Of a DNA stretch of 64,000 bases, positions 28,227 through 40,412 are shown one piece after another. The notes below the pieces were generated by a model. It saw only the letters and a program-made list of their open reading frames with translations. It had not been told where the DNA came from and searched no databases. The translations under genes and the position numbers were made by a program. Numbering within the stretch: the stretch's first letter is position 1; each line of letters starts with the position of its first letter. Source of the DNA: an uncultured Pelagibacteraceae bacterium (GTDB taxonomy: Bacteria; Pseudomonadota; Alphaproteobacteria; Pelagibacterales; Pelagibacteraceae). The DNA is taken from NCBI GenBank assembly GCA_902581775.1, contig CACHPJ010000002.1, forward strand, positions 1 to 64,000, in the 5' to 3' direction.

Positions 28227-30146
28227 ATGCCAAAAATAGAACTTCCCGATGGTAAAAAAATCTCTTTCACTAAACCAGTAAGCGGTTTTGAGCTAGCAAA
28301 AAAAATAAGTAAGTCTTTAGAAAAAACTGCACTTATAATGGAAGTTGATGGTCAATTAAAAGACTTGAGTCATGAAATAACTCGGGAGTCAAAAGTAAGA
28401 GTTATAACATCTAAGGACAAAGAAGGTTTAGATGTGTTAAGGCATGATGCTGCCCATATAATGGCAATGGCAGTCCAGGAACTTTTTCCCGGCACTCAGG
28501 TTACAATAGGTCCTGTTATTGAAAATGGTTTCTATTATGATTTTGCTAGAAAAGATCCTTTTACCAGTGAAGATTTAAAGAAAATAGAAAAAAAAATGTC
28601 GGAAATAATTGATAGAGATGTTAAAACTAAGAGAGTTATATGGGAAAGAGATAAGGCTATTTCTCATTTTAAAAAAATGGGAGAAAATTACAAAGCTGAA
28701 ATAATAGAAAGTATCCCTAAAAATGAAGAACTTTCAGTTTATTATCATGGTGATAATTGGCATGATTTGTGTAGAGGTCCTCATCTTCAATCATCAGGTA
28801 AAATTGGCAAAGCTTTTAAATTGACAAAAGTGTCCGGTGCGTATTGGAGAGGAGACTCCAATAACGAAATGTTACAAAGAATATATGGAACTTGCTGGAG
28901 CTCAAAAAAAGATCTTGAAGATTATCTACTTAGGTTAGAAGAAGCTGAAAAAAGGGATCATAGAAAACTTGGAAAGGAAATGGATTTATTTCATTTCAGA
29001 GAAGAAAGTCCTGGCTCAGTATTTTGGCACGAAAAAGGTTGGACTCTTTTTCAAAGACTAGTTGAATATATGAGAATGAAACAAAGACTTGCTGGTTATA
29101 AAGAGATAAATACACCAGAACTTTTAGATAAAACATTGTGGGAAAAGTCAGGTCATTGGGATAAATTTGGAGAACATATGTTTACATCCGAAACACCAGA
29201 TGAAAAAACTTTCGCTGTTAAGCCCATGAATTGTCCTGGTTGTGTTCAAATCTTCAACCAAGGTTTAAAAAGTTATAGAGATTTACCTTTAAAATTATCA
29301 GAATTCGGAAAAGTTCATAGATATGAACCATCTGGAGCTCTTCATGGATTATTAAGAGTAAGAGCTTTTACTCAAGATGACGCCCACATATTTTGTACTG
29401 AAGATCAAATAACTCAAGAGTCTATAGTGGTAACAAATTTAATTTTGGAAATTTATAAAGATCTCGGCTTCAAAAACGTAAAATTAAAATACTCTGATAG
29501 ACCGGAAAAAAGAGTAGGTGATGACTCAGTTTGGGATAAATCTGAAGCTGCTTTACTTAATGCGATTAAAAAATCAAAATTAGAATACACAACAAATAAA
29601 GGTGAGGGAGCATTTTATGGTCCTAAAATAGAGTTTGTACTCACAGATGCAATTGGTCGTGACTGGCAATGCGGTACACTACAAGTTGATCTCAATCTTC
29701 CTTCAAGATTAGGAGCATCTTATGTGGCTAATGATGGATCTAAAAAAGTTCCTGTGATGCTACATAGGGCATTATTTGGATCTTTGGAGAGATTCATAGG
29801 AATTTTGATTGAAAACTATGCTGGTAAACTTCCATTTTGGCTATCTCCTATACAAGCTGTAGTGTGTTCAATCGCAGAAGACAACAACGATTATGTCAAA
29901 AAGTTATTTAAAGATTTATTTAAAGAGGGTATAAAATGTGACGTGGATTTAAGAAATCAAAAAATAAATTATAAAATACGAGAGCATTCGCTTGCTAAGG
30001 TTCCTTTAATATTAGTTTGTGGGAAAAAAGAAGAGAAAGATAAAACTGTAACAGTAAGGAAGCTTGGTTCAGACAAACAAGAGACATTAAAAAGAGATAT
30101 TTTTATAAAAAATATTTTAAATGATAATAAGTTACCTTTAAATTAA
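28227..30146 (+). CDS. thrS: Threonyl-tRNA synthetase
   Basis: TGS domain, HDAAHIMAMA, class II motifs, gene order. Confidence 0.97.
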   Translation: MPKIELPDGKKISFTKPVSGFELAKKISKSLEKTALIMEVDGQLKDLSHEITRESKVRVITSKDKEGLDVLRHDAAHIMAMAVQELFPGTQVTIGPVIENGFYYDFARKDPFTSEDLKKIEKKMSEIIDRDVKTKRVIWERDKAISHFKKMGENYKAEIIESIPKNEELSVYYHGDNWHDLCRGPHLQSSGKIGKAFKLTKVSGAYWRGDSNNEMLQRIYGTCWSSKKDLEDYLLRLEEAEKRDHRKLGKEMDLFHFREESPGSVFWHEKGWTLFQRLVEYMRMKQRLAGYKEINTPELLDKTLWEKSGHWDKFGEHMFTSETPDEKTFAVKPMNCPGCVQIFNQGLKSYRDLPLKLSEFGKVHRYEPSGALHGLLRVRAFTQDDAHIFCTEDQITQESIVVTNLILEIYKDLGFKNVKLKYSDRPEKRVGDDSVWDKSEAALLNAIKKSKLEYTTNKGEGAFYGPKIEFVLTDAIGRDWQCGTLQVDLNLPSRLGASYVANDGSKKVPVMLHRALFGSLERFIGILIENYAGKLPFWLSPIQAVVCSIAEDNNDYVKKLFKDLFKEGIKCDVDLRNQKINYKIREHSLAKVPLILVCGKKEEKDKTVTVRKLGSDKQETLKRDIFIKNILNDNKLPLN

Positions 30147-30692
30147 GTGTCAAATTTTAAACCAAATTATTTTCATAGAAGAGATAAACCCAGAGGCCCT
30201 AAAGCAAACGAAAAAATCAGAGCTCTTGATGTACAAGTGATTGGAAGCGACGGGGGTAATCTCGGAACGCATCCGTTAAACAAAGCTATAGAAATTGCAA
30301 AATCCGAAGGTCTTGATCTTATAGAAGTATCACCCAATGCAAATCCACCAGTATGCAAAATTATGGATATGGGTAAATACAAATACGATTTACAAAAAAA
30401 AGCAAATCAAGCTAAAAAAAAACAAAAGGTAGTTTCGTTAAAAGAAATTAAATTAAGACCGGGTACTGATGTCCATGATTATAATTTTAAAATTAAAAAT
30501 GCAAAAAAATTTCTTACAAAAAAAGATAAAGTAAAGTTTACTGTTAGATTTAAAGGTAGAGAGATGCAGCATGTAAATTTGGGCAAAGAGTTAATGACAA
30601 GAATAATTGAAGATACAAAAGACGTAGGAAAAATAGAGACATCTCCTAAATTTGAGGGAAGACAAATGATAATGGTGATTCAGCCAATTTAA
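30147..30692 (+). CDS. infC: Translation initiation factor IF-3 (GTG start)
   Basis: ALDVQVIGSDG, VCKIMDMGKYKYDLQKK; zero gap after thrS stop. Confidence 0.96.
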   Translation: MSNFKPNYFHRRDKPRGPKANEKIRALDVQVIGSDGGNLGTHPLNKAIEIAKSEGLDLIEVSPNANPPVCKIMDMGKYKYDLQKKANQAKKKQKVVSLKEIKLRPGTDVHDYNFKIKNAKKFLTKKDKVKFTVRFKGREMQHVNLGKELMTRIIEDTKDVGKIETSPKFEGRQMIMVIQPI

Positions 30693-30749
30693 TCGCCACA
30701 ATATTTTCTTGTAAAGATTATCTAATGCTTATATAAGTCCGTTGTATTT

Positions 30750-30953
30750 ATGCCAAAATTAAAAACAAAAAGCTCTGCAAAAAAAAGATTTAGATTTACA
30801 GCTAAAGGTAAGATAAAAATGCCTCAAGCAGGTAAAAGGCACGGTATGATTAAAAGAACAAATTCTCAAATTAGAAAACAAAGAGGTACAACGATTATGT
30901 CAAAACAAGATACAAAAATTGTAAAGTCGTATATGCCTTACAATAATTATTAG
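30750..30953 (+). CDS. rpmI: 50S ribosomal protein L35
   Basis: [23 protein letters not shown]. Confidence 0.97.
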   Translation: MPKLKTKSSAKKRFRFTAKGKIKMPQAGKRHGMIKRTNSQIRKQRGTTIMSKQDTKIVKSYMPYNNY

Positions 30954-30961
30954 GAGAAAAA

Positions 30962-31318
30962 ATGGCCAGAACCAAACGAGGCGTAATTACGAATGCTAAA
31001 CATAAAAAAGTTTTAAAAGCAGTTAAAGGTCAATACGGTAGAAGAAAAAATACGATAAGAATTGCACGCCAAGCGATGGAAAAGGCGATGCAGTATGCTT
31101 ATAGAGATAGAAGAGCTAAAAAAAGAGATTTCAGATCTCTGTGGATTCAAAGAATAAATGCTGGAGTAAGAGCCGAGGGTCTAACCTATGCAAAATTTAT
31201 TAATGGTCTTAATAAGTCAAAAATCAAACTGGATAGAAAAGTATTAGCTGAATTAGCTTATAATAATCCAGAAGTCTTTAAATCTATAGTAAAAAAAGTT
31301 CAATCCTCCCTTAACTAA
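30962..31318 (+). CDS. rplT: 50S ribosomal protein L20
   Basis: [31 protein letters not shown]. Confidence 0.98.
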   Translation: MARTKRGVITNAKHKKVLKAVKGQYGRRKNTIRIARQAMEKAMQYAYRDRRAKKRDFRSLWIQRINAGVRAEGLTYAKFINGLNKSKIKLDRKVLAELAYNNPEVFKSIVKKVQSSLN

Positions 31319-31363
31319 TCTCAATCTTTCATTTATTCTATATAGATAGAGAGAATCAAATTC

Positions 31364-32431
31364 ATGGACGAATTAAAAAAAATACAGTCAAATTTCGAGG
31401 AAAAATTTCAAAACGTAAAATCCAAAGATGATTTACAAAATATAAAAACAGAATTCTTTGGTAAAAACGGTCAAATCACACTGCAATTTAAAACTTTAGG
31501 TTCCCTCCAACCTGAAAAGAGAAAAGAATTTGCTTCGAATTTAAATAAGATAAAAGGTGACCTCAATGACAAAATTGAGCTAAAAAACTCTGAGATTGAA
31601 AATATAGAAATTAATAAAAAATTAAAAAATGAAAATATTGATGTAACTTTGCCTATACGACCATACCATCAAGGTAAAATTCATCCTGTCTCACAGGTAA
31701 TAGACGAAATTTCCTCTATATTTTCTGAGATTGGTTTTTCAGTAGCTGAAGGACCAGATGTCGAGTCTGAATATAATAACTTTACTGCTTTAAATACTCC
31801 GGAGGATCATCCTGCCAGAGATATGCATGATACTTTCTATTTAGAAAAAAATAAAAAGCTATTGTTAAGAACTCATACATCACCAGTTCAAATTAGATCA
31901 ATGATAAATGGAAAACCACCGTTTAAGATAATCGTGCCTGGCAGAACTTATCGTTGTGACAGTGACCAAACTCATGCACCAATGTTTCATCAATTGGAAG
32001 GTTTGCATATTGATAAAAATATTACTATGGGTCATTTAAAAGGCTGTTTGGACTATTTTATTAAAGAATTTTTTGAAGTTAAAAATGTTAAAATGAGATT
32101 TAGACCTAGTCATTTTCCGTTTACAGAACCGTCTGCAGAAGTTGACATAGGTTATAAAATTGAAAATGAAAAAATTATTATTGGAGAAGGAAATAAATGG
32201 TTAGAAATTTTAGGCTGTGGAATGGTTCACCCCAATGTTCTTAAGAACGTGAAAGTTGATCCAAGAAAATATCAAGGATTTGCTTTTGGGATGGGAATAG
32301 ACCGACTTGCCATGCTTAAGTATGGAATTAATGATTTAAGAGCTTTTTTTGAAACAGATTACCGTTGGTTAAATCATTTTGGATTTGATCCTTTAGATGT
32401 CCCAACAAACTATAGAGGCTTAAGCAAATGA
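31364..32431 (+). CDS. pheS: Phenylalanyl-tRNA synthetase alpha subunit
   Basis: [40 protein letters not shown]. Confidence 0.97.
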   Translation: MDELKKIQSNFEEKFQNVKSKDDLQNIKTEFFGKNGQITLQFKTLGSLQPEKRKEFASNLNKIKGDLNDKIELKNSEIENIEINKKLKNENIDVTLPIRPYHQGKIHPVSQVIDEISSIFSEIGFSVAEGPDVESEYNNFTALNTPEDHPARDMHDTFYLEKNKKLLLRTHTSPVQIRSMINGKPPFKIIVPGRTYRCDSDQTHAPMFHQLEGLHIDKNITMGHLKGCLDYFIKEFFEVKNVKMRFRPSHFPFTEPSAEVDIGYKIENEKIIIGEGNKWLEILGCGMVHPNVLKNVKVDPRKYQGFAFGMGIDRLAMLKYGINDLRAFFETDYRWLNHFGFDPLDVPTNYRGLSK

Positions 32432-34830
32432 TAATCACTCTTCCTTGGCTGAAAGAACATTTAAAAACTAAAGCTAATCAAAATGAAATAATTGATAAGC
32501 TTACAAATATAGGATTAGAAGTTGAGGGCGCGAAAGAAAGTTCAGGTGAACTAAGTGTGTTCAAAATAGCTAAAATTTTAAAAACTGAAAAGCACCCTAA
32601 CGCAGACAAATTAAAGGTTTGCGATGTAAGTGTTGGTGGAAGAGAAACATTCAAAGTAGTTTGTGGAGCACCTAATGCAAGAGACGGATTAATAACAATT
32701 TATGCTCCACCAGGCGCAATAATTCCTAAAACAAAATTCAAATTAAAAATAGCTAAAATTAGAGGAGTTGAATCTAGAGGTATGCTCTGTTCTGAAAATG
32801 AATTAAATTTATCAAACGAAAGTGATGGAATTATTGAGCTTAAAAATAAAGAAAGTGAAATTGGGAAAAGTTACTTTAAGAAAAAATCAGAACAGGTAAT
32901 CGATATTTCTATCACACCTAATAGAGCTGACTGTCTGGGAATAAGAGGGATAGCGAGGGATTTGTCATCTTCAGGAGTTGGCAAACTAATACCTTTGAAA
33001 AAGAAAAAATTTAAACAATCTTCCGAACATTTAATAAAAACTTCAATTACAAAAGATCCTCACCAGGGATGTTTGTCTTTTGGAAGTTGCTACATAAAAG
33101 ACATATCAAACAAGCAAAGCCCTGATTGGTTAAAAAATAAAATTTTAGCACTTGGTTTAAAGCCAATATCTGCCGTGGTCGATATAACAAATTATGTAAT
33201 GTTTGATTTGAATCGCCCTCTACATGCATATGATGCAGACAAAATTGATGAAGAAATTATCGTTAGAGACTCAAAAGAAGGAGAAGAGTTCGAGGCACTT
33301 GATAGCAAAAAATATAAACTTAAAAAAGGAATGTGCGTTATAGCTGATAAGTCTAGTATTTTAGGATTAGGCGGTATTATCGGTGGTACGAAAACATCTA
33401 CTGAATTTGAAACAAAAAATATACTTCTTGAGTCAGCTTATTTTTTACCATCTTCAATAAGAAAAACAGCTCGTGATCTCACAATCGATACAGATGCAAA
33501 GTATAGGTTTGAAAGGGGTATTGATCCAAACTCTATAATCGAAGGTTTAGAAATTGCCACTGAATTGATTTTAAATATATGTGGTGGAAAAGCTAGCAAG
33601 TTTATTATTTCGGGTAAAAGTTTTCAAAAAAATAAGATTATTAAATTTGAAATCAGTAAATTTGAGAATTTAATTGGTATACCAATATCTATTAACGAAT
33701 CTCAAAAGATATTATCTTCATTAGGATTTAAATGTAAACAAGGCAAAAAAGAACTTAAAGTTGAAATTCCTTCATGGAGACCAGATATTAATTTAGATGT
33801 AGATTTAATCGAGGAGTTAATTCGAATTAAAGGATTTAAAAATATAAAACTTATAGAGCCAGAGAGAAAAAGAGAACATGAAACTTTAAATTTTAAGCAA
33901 AAACTATTCCACCTATCTCAAAGATCATTTGCATCTAAAGGATATTTAGAAACAGTGACATGGTCTTTTACCGACTCAAAAATCGATAAACAATTTTCAA
34001 AAGGGGAAAAAGAAATCCAAATTTTAAACCCTATTTCATCAGATCTAGATGTTTTAAGAAGATCAATATTTTCAAATCTTTCAATTCATCTAAAAAAAAA
34101 TCAAGACAGAGGATACGAAGATCTTTCTTTATTTGAAATAGGACCAACATTTTATGGTAAAAATCCTGGAGAGCAGCAAATAGTAGTTGGAGCAGTTAAA
34201 TCAGGAAAAATTGCACGAAAAAGCTGGATTGAAAAAGAGAGAAATATTGACGTATTCGATATTAAAAGTGATGTAATAAAAACTCTAATTGAGCTAGGGA
34301 TTTCTGAACATAATCTTATTGTAAGTGATAATACTAAACAATGTTATCACCCAGGAAGATCTGGCTCTATCAATTTAAAATCGGAAAAAGGGCCACTACT
34401 AGCTTACTTTGGTGAAATACACCCAGCAATTATTAAAAGGTTAGATTTTAAAGAACCTAATGTCTATGGTTTAGAAATTTTTATTAAAAATATTCCAGAA
34501 CCTAACAAAAAAATTAGACAAACAAAAAAAAGCTTTCAAGCATCAGATTTTCAGAAATCAGAAAGAGACTTTGCTTTCGTGATCGATAAAGTCTATAAAA
34601 TCGGATCACTTGAGAAGATAATAAGAGAGATTGATAATTCTTTGATTCAGGATGTAACCACTTTCGATGTTTACGAGGGTGAAAAAATTCCTAAGGACAA
34701 AAAATCAGTTGCTATAAGTGTTACACTTCAATCTAAAGATAAAACATTGAGTGAAAAGGACTTGGATCAGATAAGTAAAAAAATTATAGATGTAGTCAAA
34801 GATAAAACCGGCGCTACAATCAGGTCCTAA
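32428..34830 (+). CDS. pheT: Phenylalanyl-tRNA synthetase beta subunit
   Basis: 800 aa; [27 protein letters not shown]; operon position. Confidence 0.97.
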   Translation: MIITLPWLKEHLKTKANQNEIIDKLTNIGLEVEGAKESSGELSVFKIAKILKTEKHPNADKLKVCDVSVGGRETFKVVCGAPNARDGLITIYAPPGAIIPKTKFKLKIAKIRGVESRGMLCSENELNLSNESDGIIELKNKESEIGKSYFKKKSEQVIDISITPNRADCLGIRGIARDLSSSGVGKLIPLKKKKFKQSSEHLIKTSITKDPHQGCLSFGSCYIKDISNKQSPDWLKNKILALGLKPISAVVDITNYVMFDLNRPLHAYDADKIDEEIIVRDSKEGEEFEALDSKKYKLKKGMCVIADKSSILGLGGIIGGTKTSTEFETKNILLESAYFLPSSIRKTARDLTIDTDAKYRFERGIDPNSIIEGLEIATELILNICGGKASKFIISGKSFQKNKIIKFEISKFENLIGIPISINESQKILSSLGFKCKQGKKELKVEIPSWRPDINLDVDLIEELIRIKGFKNIKLIEPERKREHETLNFKQKLFHLSQRSFASKGYLETVTWSFTDSKIDKQFSKGEKEIQILNPISSDLDVLRRSIFSNLSIHLKKNQDRGYEDLSLFEIGPTFYGKNPGEQQIVVGAVKSGKIARKSWIEKERNIDVFDIKSDVIKTLIELGISEHNLIVSDNTKQCYHPGRSGSINLKSEKGPLLAYFGEIHPAIIKRLDFKEPNVYGLEIFIKNIPEPNKKIRQTKKSFQASDFQKSERDFAFVIDKVYKIGSLEKIIREIDNSLIQDVTTFDVYEGEKIPKDKKSVAISVTLQSKDKTLSEKDLDQISKKIIDVVKDKTGATIRS

Positions 34831-36639
34831 ATGTCAGATATAAAAAGAATACGTAATTTTTCTATAATTGCGCATATTGATCATGGGAAATCTACCATTG
34901 CAGACAGAATAATTCATAAATGCGGAGGATTAACTGAGCGCGAAATGAAGCAACAGGTCTTAGACTCAATGGATATTGAAAGAGAAAGAGGAATAACAAT
35001 TAAAGCCCAAACAGTAAAATTAAATTATAAAGCAAAAGATGGTCAAACATATTTATTAAATATTATCGATACTCCTGGACATGTGGACTTTGGTTATGAA
35101 GTTAGTCGATCACTTTCAGCATGTGAGGGTTCGTTGCTGATTGTGGATAGTACTCAAGGTGTTGAAGCGCAAACATTAGCAAATGTATATCAAGCTTTAG
35201 AGATAAGTCATGAAGTAATACCTGTTTTAAATAAAATAGACTTACCAGCTTCGGACATTGAAAAGACCAAGAAAGAAATAGAAGATGTAGTTGGCATTGA
35301 AACATCAAATGCAATTTCTTGTTCAGGTAAAACTGGAGAAGGAATAGATGATATTTTAGAGGCAATAATACACAAACTACCTGCCCCAAAAGGAGAAGAG
35401 AACAAAAAGCTTAAATGTTTACTTGTTGATAGCTGGTACGACAGTTACTTGGGTGTTGTTATTCTAGTACGTATAATTAATGGAAAATTAAAAAAACAAA
35501 TGAAAATAAAGCTCATGTCTAATAATCAAAATCATGTAGTTGAAAAAGTTGGTGTTTTTACTCCTAAACCAAATGACATAGAGGAATTAAATTCAGGAGA
35601 AATAGGGTTTATAATTACAGGCATTAAATCTTTATCAGAAACTAAAGTTGGAGACACTATATGTGACGCTGAGAATCCTATTCATGACCCTTTACCAGGT
35701 TTTAAACCTAGCAAGCCGGTAGTATTTTGTGGCCTATTTCCAGTTGATAGCTCTGAATATCAAAAATTGAAAGATGGTTTAGCAAAATTAAAGTTGAATG
35801 ATGCAAGTTTTTCTTTTGAACCCGAGTCATCTAGTGCATTAGGATTGGGATTTAGATGTGGATTTTTAGGTTTGTTACATCTTGAAATTATTACCGAGAG
35901 ATTAGAAAGAGAATTTGATGTAAATTTGATCACCACAACACCTGGTGTTATTTATAAAGTTCACAAAATCAAAGGAGAAGTTTTGGATTTACAAAATCCT
36001 TCTAATATGCCAGATCCATCGCAAATTACTAAAATTGAAGAACCTTGGATTAAATCAACAATTATAACTCCAGATGAATATTTAGGTTCTATTATTAAAA
36101 TTTGCCAAGATAAAAGAGGAATTCAAACAAATCTTTCTTATTCAGGAAACAGAGCAGTGTTGTCATATGATCTACCTTTAAATGAGGTTGTTTTTGATTT
36201 TAATGACAGGCTAAAGTCTGTATCAAGTGGCTACGCTAGTTTTGATTATGAAATTTCTGAATATAGAGAAGGTAATCTTGTTAAGTTAGGAATTTTAGTT
36301 AATTCAGAAGCAGTTGATGCTTTAGCAATGATTATACATAAAGATTTTGCTCAAAAAACAGGAAGACAAGTTTGTGAAAAATTAAAAGATTTGATTCCAA
36401 GACATAATTTTATGATTCCTGTTCAAGCAGCCATAGGAGGAAAAATAGTTGCTAGAGAGTCGATAAAGGGATTTAAAAAAGATGTCCTTACCAAAATTCA
36501 TGGTGGAGGAGCTGCTGATAGAAAAAGAAAACTTCTAGAAAAACAAAAAAAAGGAAAAGCTAGATCTAAACAATTTGGAAAAGTAGAGATACCCCAGGAA
36601 GCCTTTATAGGTGTTTTAAAAATAAATAAAGAAACTTAA
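34831..36639 (+). CDS. lepA: Elongation factor 4 (LepA)
   Basis: [24 protein letters not shown], LepA C-terminus [23 protein letters not shown]. Confidence 0.97.
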   Translation: MSDIKRIRNFSIIAHIDHGKSTIADRIIHKCGGLTEREMKQQVLDSMDIERERGITIKAQTVKLNYKAKDGQTYLLNIIDTPGHVDFGYEVSRSLSACEGSLLIVDSTQGVEAQTLANVYQALEISHEVIPVLNKIDLPASDIEKTKKEIEDVVGIETSNAISCSGKTGEGIDDILEAIIHKLPAPKGEENKKLKCLLVDSWYDSYLGVVILVRIINGKLKKQMKIKLMSNNQNHVVEKVGVFTPKPNDIEELNSGEIGFIITGIKSLSETKVGDTICDAENPIHDPLPGFKPSKPVVFCGLFPVDSSEYQKLKDGLAKLKLNDASFSFEPESSSALGLGFRCGFLGLLHLEIITERLEREFDVNLITTTPGVIYKVHKIKGEVLDLQNPSNMPDPSQITKIEEPWIKSTIITPDEYLGSIIKICQDKRGIQTNLSYSGNRAVLSYDLPLNEVVFDFNDRLKSVSSGYASFDYEISEYREGNLVKLGILVNSEAVDALAMIIHKDFAQKTGRQVCEKLKDLIPRHNFMIPVQAAIGGKIVARESIKGFKKDVLTKIHGGGAADRKRKLLEKQKKGKARSKQFGKVEIPQEAFIGVLKINKET

Positions 36640-36729
36640 GGAGAGGTGGCCGAGTGGTTGAAGGCGCACGCTTGGAAAGCGTGTAAACGGGAAACCGTTT
36701 CGAGGGTTCGAATCCCTCTCTCTCCGCCA
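36640..36729 (+). tRNA. tRNA-Ser (anticodon GGA), CCA encoded
   Basis: GGAGAGG/TCTCTCC acceptor, CACGC-TTGGAAA-GCGTG anticodon arm, long variable arm, GAGGG-TTCGAAT-CCCTC T-arm. Confidence 0.95.
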
Positions 36730-36810
36730 CTTTTACTCTCAGCTTTAAAATATCCACATACAACTTATAAGAGTCTAAATTTTTTTGAACGAATCCTGTA
36801 TTAATTAATT

Positions 36811-36842
36811 AAGGGCAGTGGAGGGAGACTGAAGCTGTCCTT
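36811..36842. other. GC-rich hairpin in the tRNA-Ser/NlpC-P60 convergent gap
   Basis: AAGGGCAG/CTGTCCTT 8-bp stem (one G-U), 16-nt purine-rich loop; conspicuously GC-rich for this genome. Confidence 0.4.
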
Positions 36843-36847
36843 GCTAT

Positions 36848-37588
36848 TTATAATCTTTTAATTCCAATTACTTTTAAATTCGCAGTTCGCTTTATTCTGG
36901 AAATAGTTTGATCAATGCCCATGATGACTGTTTTCTTCATAGGTCCATAAGCATGAATAAGCTTCTTATTTGAAAGCGCTACTGCAACATGACCTTTCCA
37001 AAAAATAATATCATTTTTTTTTATATTTTTAAGTTTGATATTTTTTTTGAAATGTTTGACTTGATCTTTCGCATCTCTTGGGCAATATCTTTTATTAAAG
37101 TTTATAAATACCTGAACCAAAGCTGAACAATCAATTCCTTTAAAAGATTTACCGCCCCATTTGTATTTAATATTTTTGAAAATACCTATTTTTTTGAAAG
37201 GGTATTTTTCTTTATATGAGATAGGTTTAACGGCATTCTTATTTATCCATCCTTTAGAAAATTTAAGAAATTTTGATTTTTTAGCTGTAATCTTTATTTT
37301 TGAGCCAAAAGATAAATCACTAGTTTTCTTTTTATAATTTGGAAATTTATATATCTTTGCTTTTAAAATATCTATTTTATGAGTAGGTCTTAGAAAAATA
37401 CAAAACTTTTTATTTTGTACGTAGCCCGTATAATTATCTTCTTTAATTTTAATTTTAAGCCATTTTTTAGTTTTCTTTGATATAGAAAAACTATCTCCAT
37501 AAATCATCTGAGTTACGACTTCAGATTTAAGAGATGGTTTTTTATAAATATTAATAACTGTAAAATTATTTGTAAGATATTTAATCAT
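36848..37588 (-). CDS. NlpC/P60 family endopeptidase with SH3-like domains
   Basis: YKWGGKSFKGIDCSALVQVF (catalytic Cys), KNDIIFWKGHVAVAL (His). Confidence 0.9.
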   Translation of the reverse strand: MIKYLTNNFTVINIYKKPSLKSEVVTQMIYGDSFSISKKTKKWLKIKIKEDNYTGYVQNKKFCIFLRPTHKIDILKAKIYKFPNYKKKTSDLSFGSKIKITAKKSKFLKFSKGWINKNAVKPISYKEKYPFKKIGIFKNIKYKWGGKSFKGIDCSALVQVFINFNKRYCPRDAKDQVKHFKKNIKLKNIKKNDIIFWKGHVAVALSNKKLIHAYGPMKKTVIMGIDQTISRIKRTANLKVIGIKRL

Positions 37589-38954
37589 TTAGTTTGAGCT
37601 TATTTCTTATCATATAAAGAAATATAAGAGATGGAATAACCATTATAGCAGTAATAATAAAGAAAACCCCCCAGTCACCGTTTAACCAATCTACAAATGC
37701 ACCAGATGATGCTGCTAAAGTTGTTCTGCCTGCTGTTCCAATGGATGAAAGGAGAGCATATTGAGTAGCAGTATAGGTTCTATCTACAAGCAATGAAATA
37801 AAAGCCACAAATGCAACTGTTGCAAATGCAGCTGCCATATCATCAAAAATAACTGCTATAGCAAAAAGTATCTCTGATTTTCCTGACCAGGCAAGTATAG
37901 AAAATAATAAGTTTGTTGAAGCCATTAAAATTCCAGAAATAAACAAAGCCTTGATAACTCCTGATCTAATAGCAAACAGTCCTCCAATAAGAGTAAAAAT
38001 AACTGTAGTAACCCATCCGAGCCCTTTTGAATAAAGAGCGATATCAGATTTTGTAAAACCTATTTCTTTATAAAATATAACCGACATTCTTCCTAGAAAA
38101 GCTTCACCAATTTTGAAGAGAAAAATAAATGCTAGTATAGCCATTGCGATACTAAATCCATTTTTCTTAAAAAAACTAATTATTGGACCAAGAACAGTGC
38201 CAGTTATCCAAACAACAATTTTGGCCATAGGATTCGAAGCACCAATTTTTTTTTCAATCATTTCATCAGTTTTCCTTTGAGAGTTTTTTCTATCATTTTG
38301 TTGTGGCTCATTTATAAACATTAGACCGATATTACAGGCAATCACTACTATTCCTAAAATTAGAAAAGTAATTTGCCAATAATTTTCAAATCCAATGTTC
38401 TGAAAAAATTCTGCTGCATTTAATGCTATCACGCCACCTAATTTATAACCAGTCCACCAACCGACTACTGCCATAGCAGCACCAGCCTGCATCGATTCAC
38501 CTTCGTGTTCTCCAATTTGTTCAATTCTTAGCGCATCCACTGTTATGTCTTGAGTTGCTGAAGCTATTGCAATTATCAATCCTACACTAATCACCAAAGC
38601 AAGGTTTGTTGTTGGATTAATTACACTCCAACAAATTAAACTAAGTAAAATTATTGTTTGCATGCTTACTATCCAACCGCGTCTGTGACCAATTTTGTTA
38701 GTAAGCCAAGGAATTCTTATTCTATCTATTAGAGGTGCCCAAAGGTAGTTAAAAGCATATACAGCAAATATTAAACCTGCCCAACCTACAGTGCTTCGAC
38801 TTAATCCATCTTCTTTTAACCATAGACTTAAACTACTTCCTATAATCACCCAAGGAAAACCACTTATAGACCCTAGCAACAAAATTTTGATCATTCTTCT
38901 ATCAAAATAAACGTTAAAAGCCTCAGATAATGTTTGTCTTTTTTTTATTTCCAT
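37581..38954 (-). CDS. ampG: AmpG-type muropeptide MFS permease
   Basis: GFPWVIIGSSLSLWLKEDGLSRSTVGWAG; TQDITVDALRIE motif. Confidence 0.88.
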   Translation of the reverse strand: MEIKKRQTLSEAFNVYFDRRMIKILLLGSISGFPWVIIGSSLSLWLKEDGLSRSTVGWAGLIFAVYAFNYLWAPLIDRIRIPWLTNKIGHRRGWIVSMQTIILLSLICWSVINPTTNLALVISVGLIIAIASATQDITVDALRIEQIGEHEGESMQAGAAMAVVGWWTGYKLGGVIALNAAEFFQNIGFENYWQITFLILGIVVIACNIGLMFINEPQQNDRKNSQRKTDEMIEKKIGASNPMAKIVVWITGTVLGPIISFFKKNGFSIAMAILAFIFLFKIGEAFLGRMSVIFYKEIGFTKSDIALYSKGLGWVTTVIFTLIGGLFAIRSGVIKALFISGILMASTNLLFSILAWSGKSEILFAIAVIFDDMAAAFATVAFVAFISLLVDRTYTATQYALLSSIGTAGRTTLAASSGAFVDWLNGDWGVFFIITAIMVIPSLIFLYMIRNKLKLND

Positions 38955-38963
38955 TAAATTTAT

Positions 38964-40412
38964 TTAATTCCTCCAATATGATGGGAAAAGTAAAACTAAA
39001 ACTGCAAATAACTCTAGTCTACCTAAAAGCATACCAAAAGACAGCAACCATTTTGATAAGTTAGAAACTTCTTTAAAATTTCCATTTGGACCAATCATTT
39101 CACCTAAACCAGGACCAACATTTGAAATTGAAGTTGCAGCTCCTGAAATAGAAGATAAAAAATCCATTCCCGTAATCGACAACAAAATTGATAAAATTAT
39201 AAATAAAAATAGATAAGAAAAAATAAAAATTATTACAGAATTAATAAAATCTTCAGAAATTTTTTGATTATTATATTTACTTATAACTATACTATTAGGA
39301 TAAATTAGTTTTTTAATTTGATCTTTTAAAAAAATATATAATATTTGAACTCTGAAAATTTTTATTCCACAAGTTGTAGATCCCGCACAACCACCTATAA
39401 ACATTAAAAACAAGAAAAATATAAGAGAAAATTCCCCCCACAATCCGAAATCATCTGTGACATATCCAGTGCCTGAGAGTATTGAAACTACGTTAAATGA
39501 AGATACTCTTATTTTTTCTATCAAATTACTTTCATGACTTGTAAAAAGTAAATAAAGGAACATTATCAATATAGAGCTCAACAAAATGTAAATCATCCCT
39601 TTTATTTGTACATCTTCAAAAAAAACTTTTTTATTTCCTCTTAAAAATTTTAAGTAAGAGATAAAAGGTATACTTCCTAAAATAATAAATATAGTTGCAA
39701 CATTTTCAATATTTGGACTTTTAAAGAAACCTATAGACTCATCATGAGTTGAAAATCCTCCAGTTGCTATAGTTGTAAAAGAATGTGCTATACTATCAAA
39801 TAAATTCATATCACATAGCCAGTAAGAAAAAGCACATAAAAAAGTAAGAACCAAATAAGTTAAAATTATAATTTTTGCTACCTCTATTGTTCTAGGCAAA
39901 ATTTTTTCAGTGGTATCTGAACTTTCCATTTTAAATAATTGCATCCCCCCTACCTTTAAAAGTGGAAGCACAGTAATGGCCATAACAATAATTCCTATTC
40001 CACCGAGCCATTGCATAATAGCTCTCCATAAAAGTATACTTTTTGGGGCATTATCTAAATTTGAAATTACAGTCGATCCTGTAGTTGTTATACCAGACAT
40101 ACTCTCAAAAAAAGAGTCACTCAAAGATAACTCTAGACCGGAAAATAAAAAAGGTAAGCTACCAAATGAAGCTACCGACACCCATGCTAATGTAGAAAAT
40201 AAAAATGTTTGTTGTAAATTAAGCAACGACTCTCTATCTAAATTTATTAAGATAAAAAGAACACCAAAAAAAACAGTAATAAAAGAGGAAGATAAAAAAC
40301 TGTGACTTTCCTCCTTATAAATAATTTGGGCTATGTAAGGAGCCAACATAAAAATCCCTAGAACTACAAGAAGTACTCCTATAATAAAAAAAACGGTTTT
40401 ATTTGCGGTCAT
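38964..40412 (-). CDS. trkH: TrkH/KtrB family potassium uptake protein
   Basis: SMSGITTTGSTVI, TIATGGFSTHDES, GGCAGSTTCGIK pore loops. Confidence 0.93.
   Translation of the reverse strand: MTANKTVFFIIGVLLVVLGIFMLAPYIAQIIYKEESHSFLSSSFITVFFGVLFILINLDRESLLNLQQTFLFSTLAWVSVASFGSLPFLFSGLELSLSDSFFESMSGITTTGSTVISNLDNAPKSILLWRAIMQWLGGIGIIVMAITVLPLLKVGGMQLFKMESSDTTEKILPRTIEVAKIIILTYLVLTFLCAFSYWLCDMNLFDSIAHSFTTIATGGFSTHDESIGFFKSPNIENVATIFIILGSIPFISYLKFLRGNKKVFFEDVQIKGMIYILLSSILIMFLYLLFTSHESNLIEKIRVSSFNVVSILSGTGYVTDDFGLWGEFSLIFFLFLMFIGGCAGSTTCGIKIFRVQILYIFLKDQIKKLIYPNSIVISKYNNQKISEDFINSVIIFIFSYLFLFIILSILLSITGMDFLSSISGAATSISNVGPGLGEMIGPNGNFKEVSNLSKWLLSFGMLLGRLELFAVLVLLFPSYWRN

Noticed and set aside
35102-35405. 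Two overlapping antisense ORFs in lepA
   Set aside because: Lie opposite conserved LepA coding sequence, no start context or motif
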